A stretch of 64,000 bases of DNA from Tenodera sinensis (Eukaryota > Arthropoda > Insecta > Mantodea > Mantidae): positions 72,007,117-72,071,116 of the forward strand of contig CM060963.1 in the NCBI GenBank assembly GCA_030765045.1, given 5' to 3'. A program made the translations under genes and the position numbers. Under the pieces are notes generated by a model. It searched no databases, had not been told where the DNA came from, and saw only the letters and a program-made list of their open reading frames with translations. Shown here piece after piece: positions 11,091 through 25,249 of this stretch (positions are counted from its first letter, which is position 1; each line of letters opens with the position of its first letter).

Positions 11091-12354
11091 CAGGATTCAA
11101 AACGATTGGTATATTGATTTTTGAGTTAGGCCTCTTTATTTCGCGCATAAAAGGGCCTTTTACCATTGAATTTCGTGCTCAGAAAATTCAAAATAGATAT
11201 GAGAATGATTCCTTTTCTTTGCTGCTAACATTAGCTATGTTTAGATTCAGGGAAACATTTTCCAGGTTACGAAAAACGGGGAGAGCGTGTGCGAGCTGTT
11301 GTATACCGCAGTCATTTGTCATCAAGGTGTAGCAGTCCTCGATACATCAAAACAAACAAACCGATATGCTTATGCAACTGCGGGATTGTTGCCATGGTAA
11401 CTGCAGCAGGTAGGCAGACCATTAAGGTCATGTTTGTTACGCAAATTGTTCTATCTGTTGTTCAGGGACTGTGATAGTCATAAAGGTTATTGCATCTTGT
11501 AGTGATTTCATCGTTCGCGTTGCTATACAAGAAGGAATTGAAAACACAAGGGAGTCAAACCTCTATACTTGGTTGCTTGAATGAGTGAAAGGAAAATTCT
11601 ACATGCACAAAACGAAGGAGACTAGGTAGAGCGGCAAGATGACGTTATGAGGCCTTAAGAGACAAAGTTGGGTATCGCTGATCTTAATTACCTAGTAGGA
11701 ACTGCTCGCTTAAAATTTTCTCTGTCTAAAGCATACTTCTTTTAACTGAAAATCTAGTGATCACAGAAACAAAAAAATATTTTTCAGCGCACCATGTGGA
11801 ATTACACTTCGGGCTGTCGATCTCTATGCCATTTCACCCTATATGCTGCTTCCTTCTGTTTCTCTCAATATATAAAAGATTAATTTATTTTTTCTCGTCT
11901 GGGTGTAACTCAGTTTGTAATTGTTTGGGAAGAAACCAACCGGACGACTTTTAGCGAATGGAATGACCTTCACTGTTTAACGTTATCGGGCTGTCTGCAA
12001 AGAAGCTAGTGCACTGAAACTGTATGTAAGAACTATGTAACAATATTTCAGAGCGTTGCATTGAAACAAAGAAACAAACTTTTCCGAAACCAACTGCTTT
12101 CGCAAACAGTAGTCTAAAGAGAAGAATACAATTTTTTCATAATCTAAAGATTCCGATAGCATCTCTTGTGACAACTTCGTGAACAACTTTTGTTACAGAA
12201 TAATTTAATAGCAAGCCATATATTATTTAGGATAGATTGTAATAAATAGAAATCGTTGGCGCTCTTATATATATTTTATTTTTGTTTTGTTCTGTTTCAC
12301 GTTTGCGCTGTTTCTGTCACAATCTACGTTAAAATTTAAAGACTAGAGAGAGGA

Positions 12355-12355
<1 letters not shown>
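11091..12355. other. Anonymous sequence
   Basis: Only short chance frames (up to 72 codons). No repeat or RNA gene was recognised. Confidence 0.4.

Positions 12356-12399
<44 letters not shown>
12356..12399. repeat. Poly(A) run of 44
   Basis: 44 consecutive A. It could be the tail of an old retroelement to its left, but no recognisable LINE or SINE body precedes it. Confidence 0.9.
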
Positions 12400-12402
<3 letters not shown>

Positions 12403-12871
12403 TGCATTTCAAATGGTTGGAATATGTACTTGTTTGTGGTTTGAAAAATAGCGAGCATTGCACTTCTCTTTTGGAAGAAAACTTAATTTAGAACTGAATT
12501 AAGGAAGAAAGACTATATTTGTTTTCCAAATAGAGCCTACGAAGGGTGTATGATTGGAAAAATTATAAACATTTCAGCTTAATAATTGTTGGGTGGTTTA
12601 TTTTTTCTGTAATTGAGATTAATACTTTGAAATATTATTTTAGCCATTTTAAGATTTCCCTTCCCTCTAAGTTGACAAGTTTTCTCACAATTTGACCTCT
12701 ATCCTTAATATAAACAGAATAACGGAAATCCGGAGCAGAAAGTGTTTTTGTTTGTTTGTTTGTTTTTTTTTTTTTTCTTTCAGACACAGTTTTTAAATGT
12801 GATAGATGTCCAACTCCTATATTTTTCCAATTATATTTAATTTGAAGAGAACGAAGAGTACTTGGGTTATT
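12400..12871. other. Anonymous AT-rich sequence
   Basis: No gene or shared repeat seen; holds a short (GTTT)n and T run near 12745-12777. Confidence 0.4.
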
Positions 12872-13678
12872 ACCTTCTCTACTGGTAAGTAGAGGAAGTG
12901 TTGTATTCCACCCATAAATTCGATGCCGAGATTTCACCGAAAAAAAAAAAAGCATTTTTAGAAAAAGGTCTCTGTGTGTGTCTGTCAGTCTGGACAGCAT
13001 AGCTCAAAAACGAAAAGTCGGTTAAAAACCAAAGTTGGTATTTAAGTTTAATGTCTTTCAAGGACACGACACGAAGATTTTGAAGAGAATTGCTCCACCC
13101 TAAGCTACCCTTTACATGGAAACTTTCGAAAATTTTGATTTTCTTGAAAATGGCTGACGATTTTGATTCAAATGCCATATGTTTGAGATATTTTTATGAC
13201 AAATGAAATGTATATTTTGAATTTTCTGGCATAGCCTATGTAGTCCTGTTTACTGTGGATGACGTTTGAATAACTCGTAAGCCGTAAGAGATAGACATCT
13301 TACTATACAAACATGTAGATCTTGCTAAAATACACAATTTATGTCGAGTAAATATTTTGTACAATGAACCATTTCGGAGATATTCCTTGTTATTTGTGTC
13401 AGTTTCGGAAAACTAACTTTCGTGAAATGGAACATCGTTGTTCATTTTTTATATGTTAAGTGTGCAAAAAGAATGGAATTTGAAACCTTTAAAAGATTTG
13501 ACTTTCGCTCAAAGCCTACTGTTTTCTCATATTCCCCTTGTACCTACAAGGAAATAAGCAATAAGATAATTTGTTTAAATGTTTATCTCAACTAACATGA
13601 AGATATAGGAATAAGAGTTTGTAAGAATGATTAGTACAAGAGTAGAGAAAGTCATGTGAGTGCAACACATCAGCTTTT
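12872..13678 (+). mobile_element. R1 repeat copy 2
   Basis: It has CTTCTCTACTGGTAAGTAG at the start, a short GT run at about 12972, the core CTCAAAAACGAAAAGTC, and the end GAGTAGAGAAAGTCATGTGA plus CAACACATCAG. About 0.8 kb with no coding capacity. Minus-strand frames here (12635-13178) reflect repeat sequence. Confidence 0.9.
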
Positions 13679-14179
13679 TAAAATTTTGTTTTAGGAAATC
13701 TCAAGGTGTGTATGAATTGTCATCGAACTTTTTAAGACCTCTGACTTGGATACCTAAACGACAAAATCACTAAAAATGAACAATCAGTAATCGATGGCAA
13801 AGAGTTGAGTATTTCATGATTATTCAGCAGTTCCTGGAAAACCTTGTTCGTGTCGAGTATGTAGTAATACACACGCTTGGCTCACACTGCCATTTGTCCT
13901 TCTCTTTTGTTATTTCAAAATATCAGAACTAACTCTATGAGACTTGTTTCGCTTATGCATTTTTTTAAAACTATCATTTTCGCTTAGTCGTTGTCACAAA
14001 CTTAAATGTCGACAGTACGGGGATTTTCGACTCCATTTAAATACCAACAAAATGGAACATTGAATGCAATTAGTCTCCTTTAAAGTATAAATCAAATAAT
14101 ATTTTATAGAATATAGTTAACTTCTGTTTTCTCAGTTTACCCTCCTATGGTCGTATGAAGTCTTTACACCCCTCCACAG
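13679..14179. other. Anonymous AT-rich sequence
   Basis: Nothing recognised between an R1 copy and a SINE. Confidence 0.4.
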
Positions 14180-14462
14180 GATTTCCATGTGGGCACTTGG
14201 GGTCAAAATGCCTGTCGAGGAGTAGATGGACTGTGGATCAGAGAGAGTGACCAGGAGGGGTGATGAGCCCGAAGCTTGATATGAGATGGAGTAAGGAAAT
14301 AATATTAAATGAGGGCGAAATTGATGAAAGGAAAGGCAATGATTGAGCAGTAGTTGCAATGAGTGGCGGAGGAAGTAGAAGATTCCGGAGAAAATCTGCC
14401 ACAAATCCCAATATAGTTCCCTGCCTTGGTGAGAGGCTAGCTGTATAACCAATCGGCCTCGG
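14180..14462 (-). mobile_element. tRNA-derived SINE, family A long form (diverged)
   Basis: It contains CCTGTCGAGGAGTAGATGGA and TGAGTGGCGGAGGAAG, as in the copies at 1578-1918 and 42930-43278. The tRNA-like head near 14440-14462 is eroded. No TSD was found. Confidence 0.7.
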
Positions 14463-15071
14463 CGCCGAAGATATTTTCCGACAAATTAAATGTTAACTGA
14501 ACTCGTCTAAAAGAAAATCTTAGGAAGCACATATATTTTTCAAAATTAAGGAATATAAAAGTTAAGAATACGAGTTTTTATTTCTGTTTTGTATGTAAAA
14601 CACCCACATACGGGTATGTGCAAAATTATTGGTGCATTTTATGCTTTAAGAATGTTAAGAAGTATTTAAATACCGAAACACCCAAGGAAGAGAGTCCTTT
14701 GCTGGTGTACATTTGTACGTGATGAATTCAATTGAACACTGTCATTTTCATAACATTTTCATTAAGACACTCGTCAAATACAGGCAATATAGAATAGGGT
14801 CGGTGAAAATACGTTTTCATCGAGACCAAATGAACAATACGAAAATGATCATCGAAGTCTTAAGTAAAGCATAAATGGTCTGACAGCCAGAGAAGGAACA
14901 GCACCTAGTCTAAATGCAACCACAGGTCATCTTTCTGCTACGCTTATATTAGCGCATACTCATTTAAATACGAAAGCGTGGATTTTCTTGAATTTCTGTG
15001 TATCCTGTAATTCAACGAAAATTGTACTATCGTGCAACAGAAGTTTTTAATCTGTTAACATTCTAATAATG
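14463..15071. other. Anonymous AT-rich sequence
   Basis: Nothing recognised. Confidence 0.4.
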
Positions 15072-15350
15072 CGGCACCGTGGCCGAGGTTCACGAAGGTT
15101 CGATCTCATGTGCGACTTTTTGTGGACAAAGTAGCGTCCACGCAGGTTTTCTCTGGGTGTTCCGGTTTCCCCGCCATTCACTCCATCTTTCTTTTCGTCC
15201 ACTTCGCCCTCATTTCATATCTCCTTCCTCACTCTTTAAGCCTTGGGCAGATAACCATCTTGGCTACTGTCTCTGATCCAGAGTTTGTCGTTCCTCGACA
15301 AGCACGTGACCGAAGGTGCACGTTTATAATTCCCGGGAGGTTGGGTTGGG
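15072..15350 (+). mobile_element. tRNA-derived SINE, family A long form (head deleted in part)
   Basis: It starts CGGCACCGTGGCCGAGG, but box A and box B are almost fused by a deletion. The body GTTCCGGTTTCCCCGCCATT and the long-form end (CCTCGACAAGCACGTGACCG) match other copies. Frames at 15079-15355 are not genes. Confidence 0.7.
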
Positions 15351-15938
15351 GGTGAAAGTCCTCTATACAAGCTACATATTGTGAAATTGGGAAGAAACCG
15401 ATCACAAAAGCATTTGGGTGTTTCATTTTTACTGTGGTGTGACGAGCAATGTAATACTGGAATTGTCAAGTGTTTCGCTGAAATACTGAACTTTTATTGG
15501 AATTTTATAACTTTAAAACTTGATAGTCTGGTGCACCGAAATGTCATAACATTAAAAAGATGACCTTTTTTCCCCGTCAAAGTCGCTCTCTTAATAACTG
15601 AAACTGCTGCTTGATACAAGCAATAAGAAATAGAAGATAAAAAGTGAATAGCAACCGTAGTTCACAGTCTCCACCACGTTCTCTTTAGGAATGTAAATGG
15701 GTCAAAATTGACCTTCGTTGTTCCATAGTTTAAAATTTATTTTACTAGATGACCCGTTATAATAATTCACAACCATTCATTGTCATTCACCCGTGCTTAA
15801 ATATTGGACTTGCCTGGAAGGAGTGACATAAGAGGGTCATATCGTATTTACAGCTTTGACATCTATTGTAATGTTTTTTTTTTCCTCTAAAATCAAAAGC
15901 CACATTTAATAAGCAATAAATTGCAAAATCCTCATACA
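15351..15938. other. Anonymous sequence
   Basis: No supported feature. At about 15747 there is an ACTAGATGACCCG stretch, also found at about 58666, possibly from a common repeat. Confidence 0.4.
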
Positions 15939-16171
15939 CAAGAGCGAGCACGGCCGCACCGTAGCCGAGTGGTTAGACCATTCGTTTTTCACCAAAGCTG
16001 CCCGGGTACGATCGCAGGCAACCGTATGTGGATTTTGTGATGGACGAAGCGGCCTTGGGGCGGGTTCCCCGGTTTCCCCCGCCATCTCATTCCACCGGTG
16101 CTCCATCTTCATTTCATATATCATCAATCTCACCACCTATTTAGTAAAAGTGGGTGTTAAACATTACAAAG
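15939..16171 (+). mobile_element. tRNA-derived SINE, family A short form, tail interrupted
   Basis: The head TAGCCGAGTGGTTAGACCAT, a box B-like GGGTACGATCGC, the body GGTTCCCCGGTTTCCCCC and the end GGTGTTAAACATTACAAA match 2535-2766. Immediately after the tail the sequence becomes R1 copy 3. CAAGAGC at 15939-15945 recurs at 17062-17068, just beyond R1 copy 3 and an A run, so R1 may have inserted into the SINE tail. That reading rests on a 7 bp match only. Confidence 0.75.
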
Positions 16172-16391
16172 AATCTGATGTGTTGCACTCACATGACTTT
16201 CTCTACTTTTGTAATAACCATTCATACAAACTCTTATTCCTATATCTTCTTCGTGTTAGTTAAAATAAACATTTGTACAAATTATCTTATTGCTTATTTC
16301 CTTGTAGGTGCAAGGGGAATATTGGAATACAGTAGGCTTTGCGATAGTCAAATCTTTTAGAGCTTTGAGATTCCGTTCTCTTTGCACACGT

Positions 16392-16431
<40 letters not shown>

Positions 16432-17052
16432 AACGATGACCCATTTCATGAAAGTTGTAAGTTTTCCGAAACTCACGCACATAACAAAGAATATCTCCGA
16501 AATGGTTCACCCTACAAGAAAATTTATTGAGACATAAATTGTGTATTTTAGCAAGATCTACATTTTTTGTATAGTACGATTTGGTCTATCTCTAATGGTT
16601 TACCCGTTATGCAAAAGTCGTCCAGAGTAAATACGACTACAGGTGCTATAGCCAGAAAATTCAAGATATGCATTTCATTTGCCATCAAAATATCTCAAAC
16701 ATATGACATTTTAATGAAAATCGTTAGAGCCATTTTCAAGAAAATGAAAAATTTCGAAAAATTTTCCATGTAAAGGGTAGTTTAGGGTGGGGCTATTTTC
16801 TTCAAAATCTTCGTGTCACATCTTTGAAAGACATTTAACTTAAATACCAACTTTGGTTTTTAACCGATTTTTCGTTTTTGAGTTATGCTATCCACAGACT
16901 GACAGACACTCGGACCTTTTTCTAAAAATGTTTTTTTTTTTTTTTTTTTTTTTTTGATTCAGTGAGCCTCAAAACATGTATTTCCGGTGAAATCTCGACT
17001 TCGAATTTTTGGGTGGAATACAATACTTCCCCTACTTACCAGTAGAGAAAGT
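16172..17052 (-). mobile_element. R1 repeat copy 3
   Basis: A full-length minus-strand copy. It starts TCTGATGTGTTGCACTCACA, ends CCAGTAGAGAAAGT, and carries the core in reverse (AACCGATTTTTCGTTTTTGA). It has a 34 bp A run at 16396-16429 and a T run at about 16930-16954. Here the internal microsatellite position has only a short GACAGACAC remnant. Confidence 0.9.
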
Positions 17053-17094
17053 AAAAAAAAGCAAGAGCTGTCATTCACTCCACACTCGGTATCC

Positions 17095-18080
17095 ACATTT
17101 TCCTTTGTCTATTACGCAGAGTATATTCCACCCAAAAGTTCGATACCGAAATTCCACTAGGAATACAGGTTTTGGGACTTCCTGAATACTAATGATGATG
17201 ATGATAATAATAATAATAACAACAACAATAACAATAATAACAATAATAACAAAAATGGAAGTTTCAAAAAAGTCTGCGTGTACGTGCTATTTATGAATAG
17301 AATATTTCAGACACTCGATTAGATACCAAAAGTTGTACTTCCAAGGATACTGCACAGAGATTACAAAAAAAAAAAAAAAAAAAAGCTGATTCTAAACTAT
17401 CTGTTTCATGGGAAATTTTCATTTTCTCAAAAATGACTATCAATTTTGATTAAACTGCGATATGCTCAAGATATTTACAGTTGAAATGTATTTCTTGAAT
17501 TTTCTGGGAATAGTTTCTGAGTTCCGTTTACTCTGAATAACTTTTGCATAACCTGTGAACTTGTAAGAGCTCACTAAACCAAACATGTTCATCTCGTTAA
17601 AGCGCATAATTTATTGAAGTACATCTTTTTGTGGAGTCAACTACTTCCGAGATATTCCTTGTTATTGGTTTGAATTTTCAAATACTTGAGTATAATTTTC
17701 TGAAAGGAGAAGTCGTTTTTTTTCTCCTCCCAGTCATGGAAAGACAGCGATGCCCAACCTTTGGTAATCACGTCACGTTGGCTCTTCACCCCAGCCCCTT
17801 CGTTTTGTGTTTGTGACGGTGCAGGAAGCATTTATTCTCCGCTTACTCAGGTAACAAGCATCATAGAGGTTTGTGTTTTGTGTCCCATGAATGCGTCATG
17901 GTTCGGCGAAATGTAGGTAGAGGCAAATCCACCCTCCCCTATTTCCCATAAGGTTGAGCATCACTTCGCAAAGAGGACGAATTTTAAAGCCAGCACAATG
18001 CGACCAGCTCTTAACAGATTTGACTATAGCTTTAAGCCCACTATATTCCCCTATTCCTATTATACCTACAAGGAAATATG
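17095..18080 (+). mobile_element. R1 repeat copy 4 (old)
   Basis: It keeps the order of R1 modules in diverged form: TATTCCACCCAAAAGTTCGA, the ACAGGTTTTGGG segment, a GAT/AAT microsatellite at 17190-17251, CGAGATATTCCTTGTTATT, and a final CCTACAAGGAAAT. The 5' subterminal repeat is lost. It faces copy 3 tail to head across a short gap. Confidence 0.7.
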
Positions 18081-20178
18081 TCGAAATCATTCTTAGAAAT
18101 GCCGATCTTGATTAACATATGGCAGGTAGAAAAATTTAAGGATCATTTACACAAAAGTGAGTGGAGACAGATATGTGATTGGAACATGTCAGAAAGTTTT
18201 TTCTTTTGTTTTTATGACCATGTCCTAGTTTTGGAGGTTGCTGTGAGATCTAGATTCCATAAAGCGTGCTAAGTTGAAAGGCTTTCATTGGTGTTACCAT
18301 AAAATCGTTAGTAACTTTGTGTTTATTTTTCACCGTATATTTACTGCCTAGGATTACTAATTGAAAATAATTAGCATTAAATGTTAATAATTCATAGCAA
18401 TTAATATATCCAACACGGCGTCATTTAGAAACCGCATATCCTCTAGCGCACACGGCCAAGAAGGCGACCAACCAAAATTTGAATGTGGGTTTTCCGCCAG
18501 TTCAATCCAATTATAAAAGCTCTCTGAGGACCTATGTACCTGTGTGTATTTTACATTTTGCAAGCGTATATTTACGTGCAGAGGTTTCACTGCTGCTTAT
18601 GAAGTATGTTTTGTGAATCTATGAAGCATCATAGTGTTGTGTTTACTTTTTATCGGCAGCATTGCGTTAATTCGAGGAGGCATCTTAAGTAGTATTCAGG
18701 CACTCAGTCGCATCTCATTGTATTATATATAATATAAAATGGAGAGCATACTAATTGCAATCGACAAAATTGCATGGAGTTACAAAAATGTTGAATTGAT
18801 AAATTTGACACTTCCTGTATCCAAACGCTTTAATGTATGCTCTTGACCAGGGCTGGGCAACTGGTGCTCACAGAGCATGGCCTTGCATTAATAACCAGTG
18901 TTCGCAAGATACTGCCGATGCGTCTACCAGTGTGCAGTTGATGTAATCCGGCCTTTTCTGTCGGTCGAGGGAGGGTTGGAATGCATTGCTGTCTGCTGAG
19001 TTCGGAAGGGGTAGTAAGGTAGTTCCATTTACCCCTACCCTCCTCGTGCCACTTTTCGCTTACCGGCATCGTCCATCCTTCAAGCAATTTACCTTATAGG
19101 AAGGCATTTTACTTCATATTATTTTCAAAACAGTGCCGGAATCGGGTGGTATCTTCTAACACTGCTGATAACTGTACGTTTAGCAGGTTAAGAAAAGGTT
19201 GCTCAAGCTATACCGCGAGTCGCCCAGGGCTGCTCTCGACATTCCGTTACGTATTGTCCTTTGTTTCTTTCAAACCGTCTAACACTTTTGTATAATACAT
19301 GCAAAAGAGATTTTAAACTGGTATCAAACTAAGATAAACATTTGTATGCCATACACTCAAATACATGTCTGCTTCACGGCTATTTCAGCAAAACGCCTTC
19401 ATTTTATGACGTTTGTGAATATATTTTCTTTCTGGAAAACAAAAGAACAAAGCAAGCTTTAGATATGTTATTACAGAAGAGACCAACTCTTTCTTTTATA
19501 ATGTATCATACAGAGCCCAGTTTGTGCGCTCATAGGACGTGCGATAATGTAAATTTTGATAACGTATATCCGGTATCCTTATAGTCATAGCATTTCTAAT
19601 GGGTTAATCGACGATAATGCACTTTTATGTGGGCGCTCCAAACTCTCCTAAGACCATGCCTATTAAACAGAAATCTAAAATGTTCTGTCAATGGCGTAAA
19701 CGGAGGTTTGAGCTATCAAGGCGATTGGTGGGCGAATCTTAAGCCGAGATATGAGGAAGACTCAAACCCATGCAAGATTCGGTCCGCGAATAAAGGGATG
19801 CTGTTATTTGAAGCTGTTGAACTGCCTATGGGTGTAACCTTTCCCCCTTAACTGTCTAAATTTATGCAAAAATGTCTCACAGAAAACTTCACTAATTTTG
19901 TATATTTTTACAATAGGTACATTTAATTTGCTTGGGAGAAGTTTAGCCAGCGTTAATATGCATTATACTCTTCTACAAGAATTCATTATTAATAAATCCT
20001 GGGGTCAAGTGGTATTGCAGAGTAACTAGCATTCGCCCAGATTCTTCCCAAAGAACAGGAAGATTAATGGCAAATGGTCCCCTCCACCCAAAAAAGCGTG
20101 GAGCACGGTAAAATTTACCAATAGGATAATGTACATAGAAGGCAAGTTAGGCACAACTAGGGAATTAATACTAAATAA
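18081..20178. other. Anonymous sequence
   Basis: No supported gene. A 21 nt stretch at 18848-18868 (starting GGGCTGGGCAACTGGTGCTC) recurs inverted at about 32364-32384 with one mismatch, hinting at a shared short repeat. Frames at 18830-19087 and 19627-19851 resemble nothing I know. Confidence 0.4.
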
Positions 20179-20623
20179 TGTGACAAATGACAAGTCCAGT
20201 TACTGTTTGTCACTTTATTTACATTAGAACTGAGTCACAATTCACAACTAGTGAACTTCTCAACTGCTCTGTTCTGTCGTAACCTTGGCACAAACACTGC
20301 TCAACTGTACATAACTGGCTCTAACAGTTGTACTTACTCAGGACTTAAACTTACCGATTGACTCAAAACTCTCGTGCCGACTCGCTTATCTAATTGAAGA
20401 ATTAGGTATGCACCGCGATTTTTCTGTAAATCGACATTTCTAGAAGTTTCTCATAAACAAGTTTTGCATTCGAAGCTTCTAGAACTGCGTGGAAACAACG
20501 GCCGCTCATTGTTGTCCTTGTTTACCGCCGGCGTAGTGGTGTGACATAGCTGACCTTGATTCTCCTTTGCTGGCGGCCGACGCGACGATAGGTTGGCAGC
20601 AATGCAAGCTTGAACTCCTGACA
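20179..20623 (-). mobile_element. Solo LTR (gypsy-like), 445 bp, minus strand
   Basis: On the minus strand it runs TGTCAGGAGTTC to CATTTGTCACA. AATAAAGTGACAAACAGTAA lies near the 3' end, matching AATAAAGTAACAAAAAGTAA in the LTR at 45692-46136, which has exactly the same length (445 bp). The flanks are ATAA on the left and ATAG on the right, a 4 bp duplication with one mismatch. No internal retrotransposon coding is nearby, so it is a solo LTR left by LTR-LTR recombination. The sequence is diverged from the 45.7 kb copy but collinear at both ends. Confidence 0.65.
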
Positions 20624-21961
20624 ATAGGACGTGCTGAGGAGTATGTAGTAATAGGCTTAGTAGTACAGCTACATTAAAGAGGAATCAAGTTATCGGCGTT
20701 CGTACTGCATTTGACGGTACAGTGTGGGGAACCGGTTCTGTCCGTCTGCTGTATAGACAAAACCTGCACCACTTCATTCTTTTGGTGGCTCACCTACTAT
20801 GGTTAGTAATAGTTAACTATGTATTCATCGATCATGGTTTGTAAAGAAATCCTCTAACGCGCGTGAGCGTGCACTGAAATATGGGCTTAAGTTATTTTAC
20901 TTGCAAAGAGACATTCATATATTACTGTAACCCATCTAAATCCAAGTTGTGTATTTTGAGCTCTGCCAGCAAATTACAAACAAGACAGTCTCCCTGATTT
21001 TACGCATTAGTGAGGGCCAACCTTTAGTAAAATACTGGAATGAAAACGCACGTTATTGAGCCATCTATTTGTATAACTCGTTAAGTTTGTATAGAGTAAT
21101 TTGTTAGTAAACATCAAGGAAAGGACGAAAAGGAATGTATCCGTATGTTTTTTTCCTTATGCAAAATTCGCTGATGTGTGTATTTATATATGTATCTACA
21201 TGAGTGTATGTGCAATATAGCATTTGGATGTTTTTAACTAACACATAAACTTGGCCCCTTACTGCATGCCGGTTATGCAAAGAGCGATATATTTTGTTGC
21301 GTGAATGTGCATACAGCGAAATAGGCCTTTTATATCTCGCTGTAAAGAGTTAATAAATAATGGGGGAGAGTTTAGGGGAGCAATTACTAACATGTCAGGA
21401 AGAAGAATAGCTAACGGTCATACTGTCCATATACTTTCATGTATGAATGTTTAATGTCATCACAGCAGCGTTCTGAGTTAATCAAGATTGAACCAGGAAC
21501 TCTCTTAAGATCTCGGCATTTTGAAAGAGACGTCATGTAGACATTCCCAAACCTACACATCAAGAATTGTCTCAACAGATTACAAACGTTTCTAAATACA
21601 AGAAATGAGGCCTCAGATTAATCGACTACGGTTCATATAAAACTGAATTCATCCAATCATTTATACCAGTCTTCAGTTACAAGACTAATGAATATGCTAC
21701 CTTTGCACAGTCAAAATGTTTTTATTCAAAATACAATTTTGGGGTGAGAAACATTTAAAGCAAATAAATTTAAATATATTTGTATATTTTTCTATATTCT
21801 TTTTCTATATGTGCCATAGTCCTTTTGTACTACTTGCCCAAAACTTGATGTTCACATGGCATATTAAGTACAGTCATTGCACTCACCGGCTTTCCAGTTT
21901 CACATAAAGGGGCGAGTCTGCTCTTCTCTGTGGTGAAAGTTTACTGCATATTTTAGTTTCC
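20624..21961. other. Anonymous sequence
   Basis: No gene or shared repeat recognised. Confidence 0.4.
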
Positions 21962-22885
<924 letters not shown>

Positions 22886-24507
22886 AGAAACATGTGAGCA
22901 CTGCTGCTTTAAGTTCGGCAGTAGTGTCACAAGGGTGTCGAGTTATCCAACACAATAGTCGCCGCCACGAATGAAGGCGGTTGCGCAGAAGACAAATATT
23001 CAGCGACGTTACAGTCACGTGTTTTCTAGCCAACCAGGCGTAGTCTGTTTCAGAGCGCATGTGAGAGTATTTGCATAGTTTAACATGTAAGTTAAATAAT
23101 TCCCAGCAATAAGTTCACTCCATAGTGCGATAGTAATTTTGTTAGCAGTTCTGACTGGCAGAAGCAAAACAACGCGTTAGTCACAGTCAAACCAGAGAAA
23201 TGTGTATAATGTGTACAACTATTTCCTGAGAAAGATGGGATGCAGTTGCAACGCAACACTTTCCCTCTTACTCCTACCTGCGCTTTTATGTCATTTACCG
23301 CCATCGTTCCTGGCTACTCTGGGATCAAAGACGCCAAAGTGGAAGCGCAAGCACTCCTAAAATGAACATGGCTCAAAACAGTGAATCACAAGTGCCATAA
23401 ATTTGTCAAGCTACACTAAGACTAAAATCAAAGAGCCCGAATTGAAAACGTAAACATCGACCCTGCTATAGCCTGAAGTGACTAGTAGCGCCATTGTGTA
23501 TGTACTGCGATGTCTGATTCGGTTGTGACGTAAAGCTGATGCACAATACAGTGACGTGAAACAAGTTGCAGTATATCGTTCAAATGTGGCACGACCTTAA
23601 TCGCAACAGCTAGTAGAAAAGATGCTTTCAAAAATCGTTTTATGTTTGTCATGTCAGTCCTTGCCCGAGGTATTTCCCCATGATTTATTAGCACGTTGAA
23701 TATATGTAAGCTTATATGCGTATACGCACAGAAAGATATTACATTAACTTCATACTAAAGGAAACGGTCTTCAGCGTCTACCAATATCTGCAGTACAAAA
23801 TAAGTACAAAAATGGTGTTTATATATGACTATGTTTTCATCATATGTTCAGCAGATGAAGTGATGAAGAGAAATGTATTTTCCTATTGTTCCACGAGATT
23901 TTGCACGACATAAAATGTTTAGTAAAATGTTATGGAGTATTGTCTGAAGAATGGAAAGGGTTCCACTCAGTCACAACTGTTATTACGTACATTTGGCATT
24001 TTCTTATTTTTCTTCTAATATAAAACCAATAAAATAAATAGAGCTTCAAACGTTTCGTGACCTAGTAACTTTCTAAACATCATTGCCTTTATGGGGTTTG
24101 CCTGCGAGTTCGTAACAAATAATGGACGTTTTTGTTTCCTCTGCACTCAAGAGTCCTTGGTGCTTAAGATAATCGACGAATAAAACCATTCTAAAGTTTA
24201 CAAAATTGAGATCGCTGAGGAAAAATAATAGAAGTAGGCCCATTCTGAAAATCAATGTGACCTGCTGTTTTAGGAAAAAAAGTAACAGAGATATGGGCCT
24301 CATATACCGAACCGGTTTTTGGGCAATTCAAGAGACATCATATGAAGACACCTCGTCCACCTTACTTTGTAGCCTAGCTTTCCTTGTCTTAGTATTTGGG
24401 GGTCAAATAATGTTACTTGGAGAAGACAAAGGTGCTTGGATATATTCTCGTTTTGTCTTAAATAAGCAAGCTTGCTTGATCTTGTCTCAAGATTTAGTCC
24501 ATTTTAT
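22886..24507. other. Anonymous sequence
   Basis: Chance frames only (up to 106 codons at 24206-24526, which runs into a SINE). Nothing recognised. Confidence 0.4.
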
Positions 24508-24740
24508 GTCCGCCTTGGTAGCGTGATGTTTAGCGTATTTGCCTTACGTTCAAGACGTCGCGAATTCGAATCTCGCTTAGGGTAAGTTATCCGGGTAAGA
24601 TTTTTTTTTTCCCGAGGTTTTCCCCTATCCTGAGAAGACGAATGTCGGGTAACTTAAAGCTCCATGGACCTCGAGCTCATATGAGCATCATTTCACCGTC
24701 CGATATGACATTACCTTGGAGGACGTTATTTTTTTTTTAA
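24508..24740 (+). mobile_element. tRNA-derived SINE, family B
   Basis: The tRNA-like head GTCCGCCTTGGTAGCGTGAT, box B GAATTCGAATCTCG, the body CCGAGGTTTTCCCCTATCCT and the end CCTTGGAGGACGTTATT with a T-rich tail match the copies at 7.6 and 39.3 kb on the opposite strand. No clear TSD. Confidence 0.85.
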
Positions 24741-24910
24741 AGGTCCACCTCAAGCGCCCTCTCCGTCCGTCACCTCTAATATCACTCTTTCACAAATACT
24801 TTTCTGATTGTATCACTCGTATCCAAAACGAAAGGAACTTAGAAGTTGTTTTGGCACATGAATATTAAACATGCAAGACCACCAAACACCATTATGACTG
24901 TATTAGGTTA

Positions 24911-25247
24911 GAAAAATCTGTGTTGCACTCGTACTAACTATTCCTACAAGCTCTTACTCCTCTATCTTCTTCATGTTAGTCGAGATAAACAGTGACAGAA
25001 ATCATCTAATTGCTGATTTTCTTGAAGGTGCAAGGGAAATATGGGAATACATTAGGCTTTGAGCGATAGTCAGATCTTTTAAAACTTTTAAATGCCGTTC
25101 TCTTTGCACGGCCAAGGGATAAAGCGACGACCTTCCATTTGAGAAACGTTTAAGTATTGCAAAGAGCAAGGAGTATCTCCGAAATGATTCACTCCACCAA
25201 AAATGCATTTGGACATAACTTGTGTGTTTTAACGAGATCTACATTTT
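24911..25247 (-). mobile_element. R1 repeat, 3' half (copy 6)
   Basis: Minus-strand 3' half. It starts AAAATCTGTGTTGCACTCG, passes through TAGGCTTTGAGCGATAGTCA, and stops at the block read as CGAGATCTACATTTTTC. It is joined directly to a plus-strand 5' half. Confidence 0.85.
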
Positions 25248-25249
25248 TC

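Noticed and set aside
16567..16773. A 63-68 codon frame conserved in R1 copies 3, 10 and 13 (16567, 33777, 47838)
   Set aside because: It begins with TTG rather than ATG, most differences between copies change the amino acid, and other R1 copies break it. It reflects young repeat copies, not selection on a protein.
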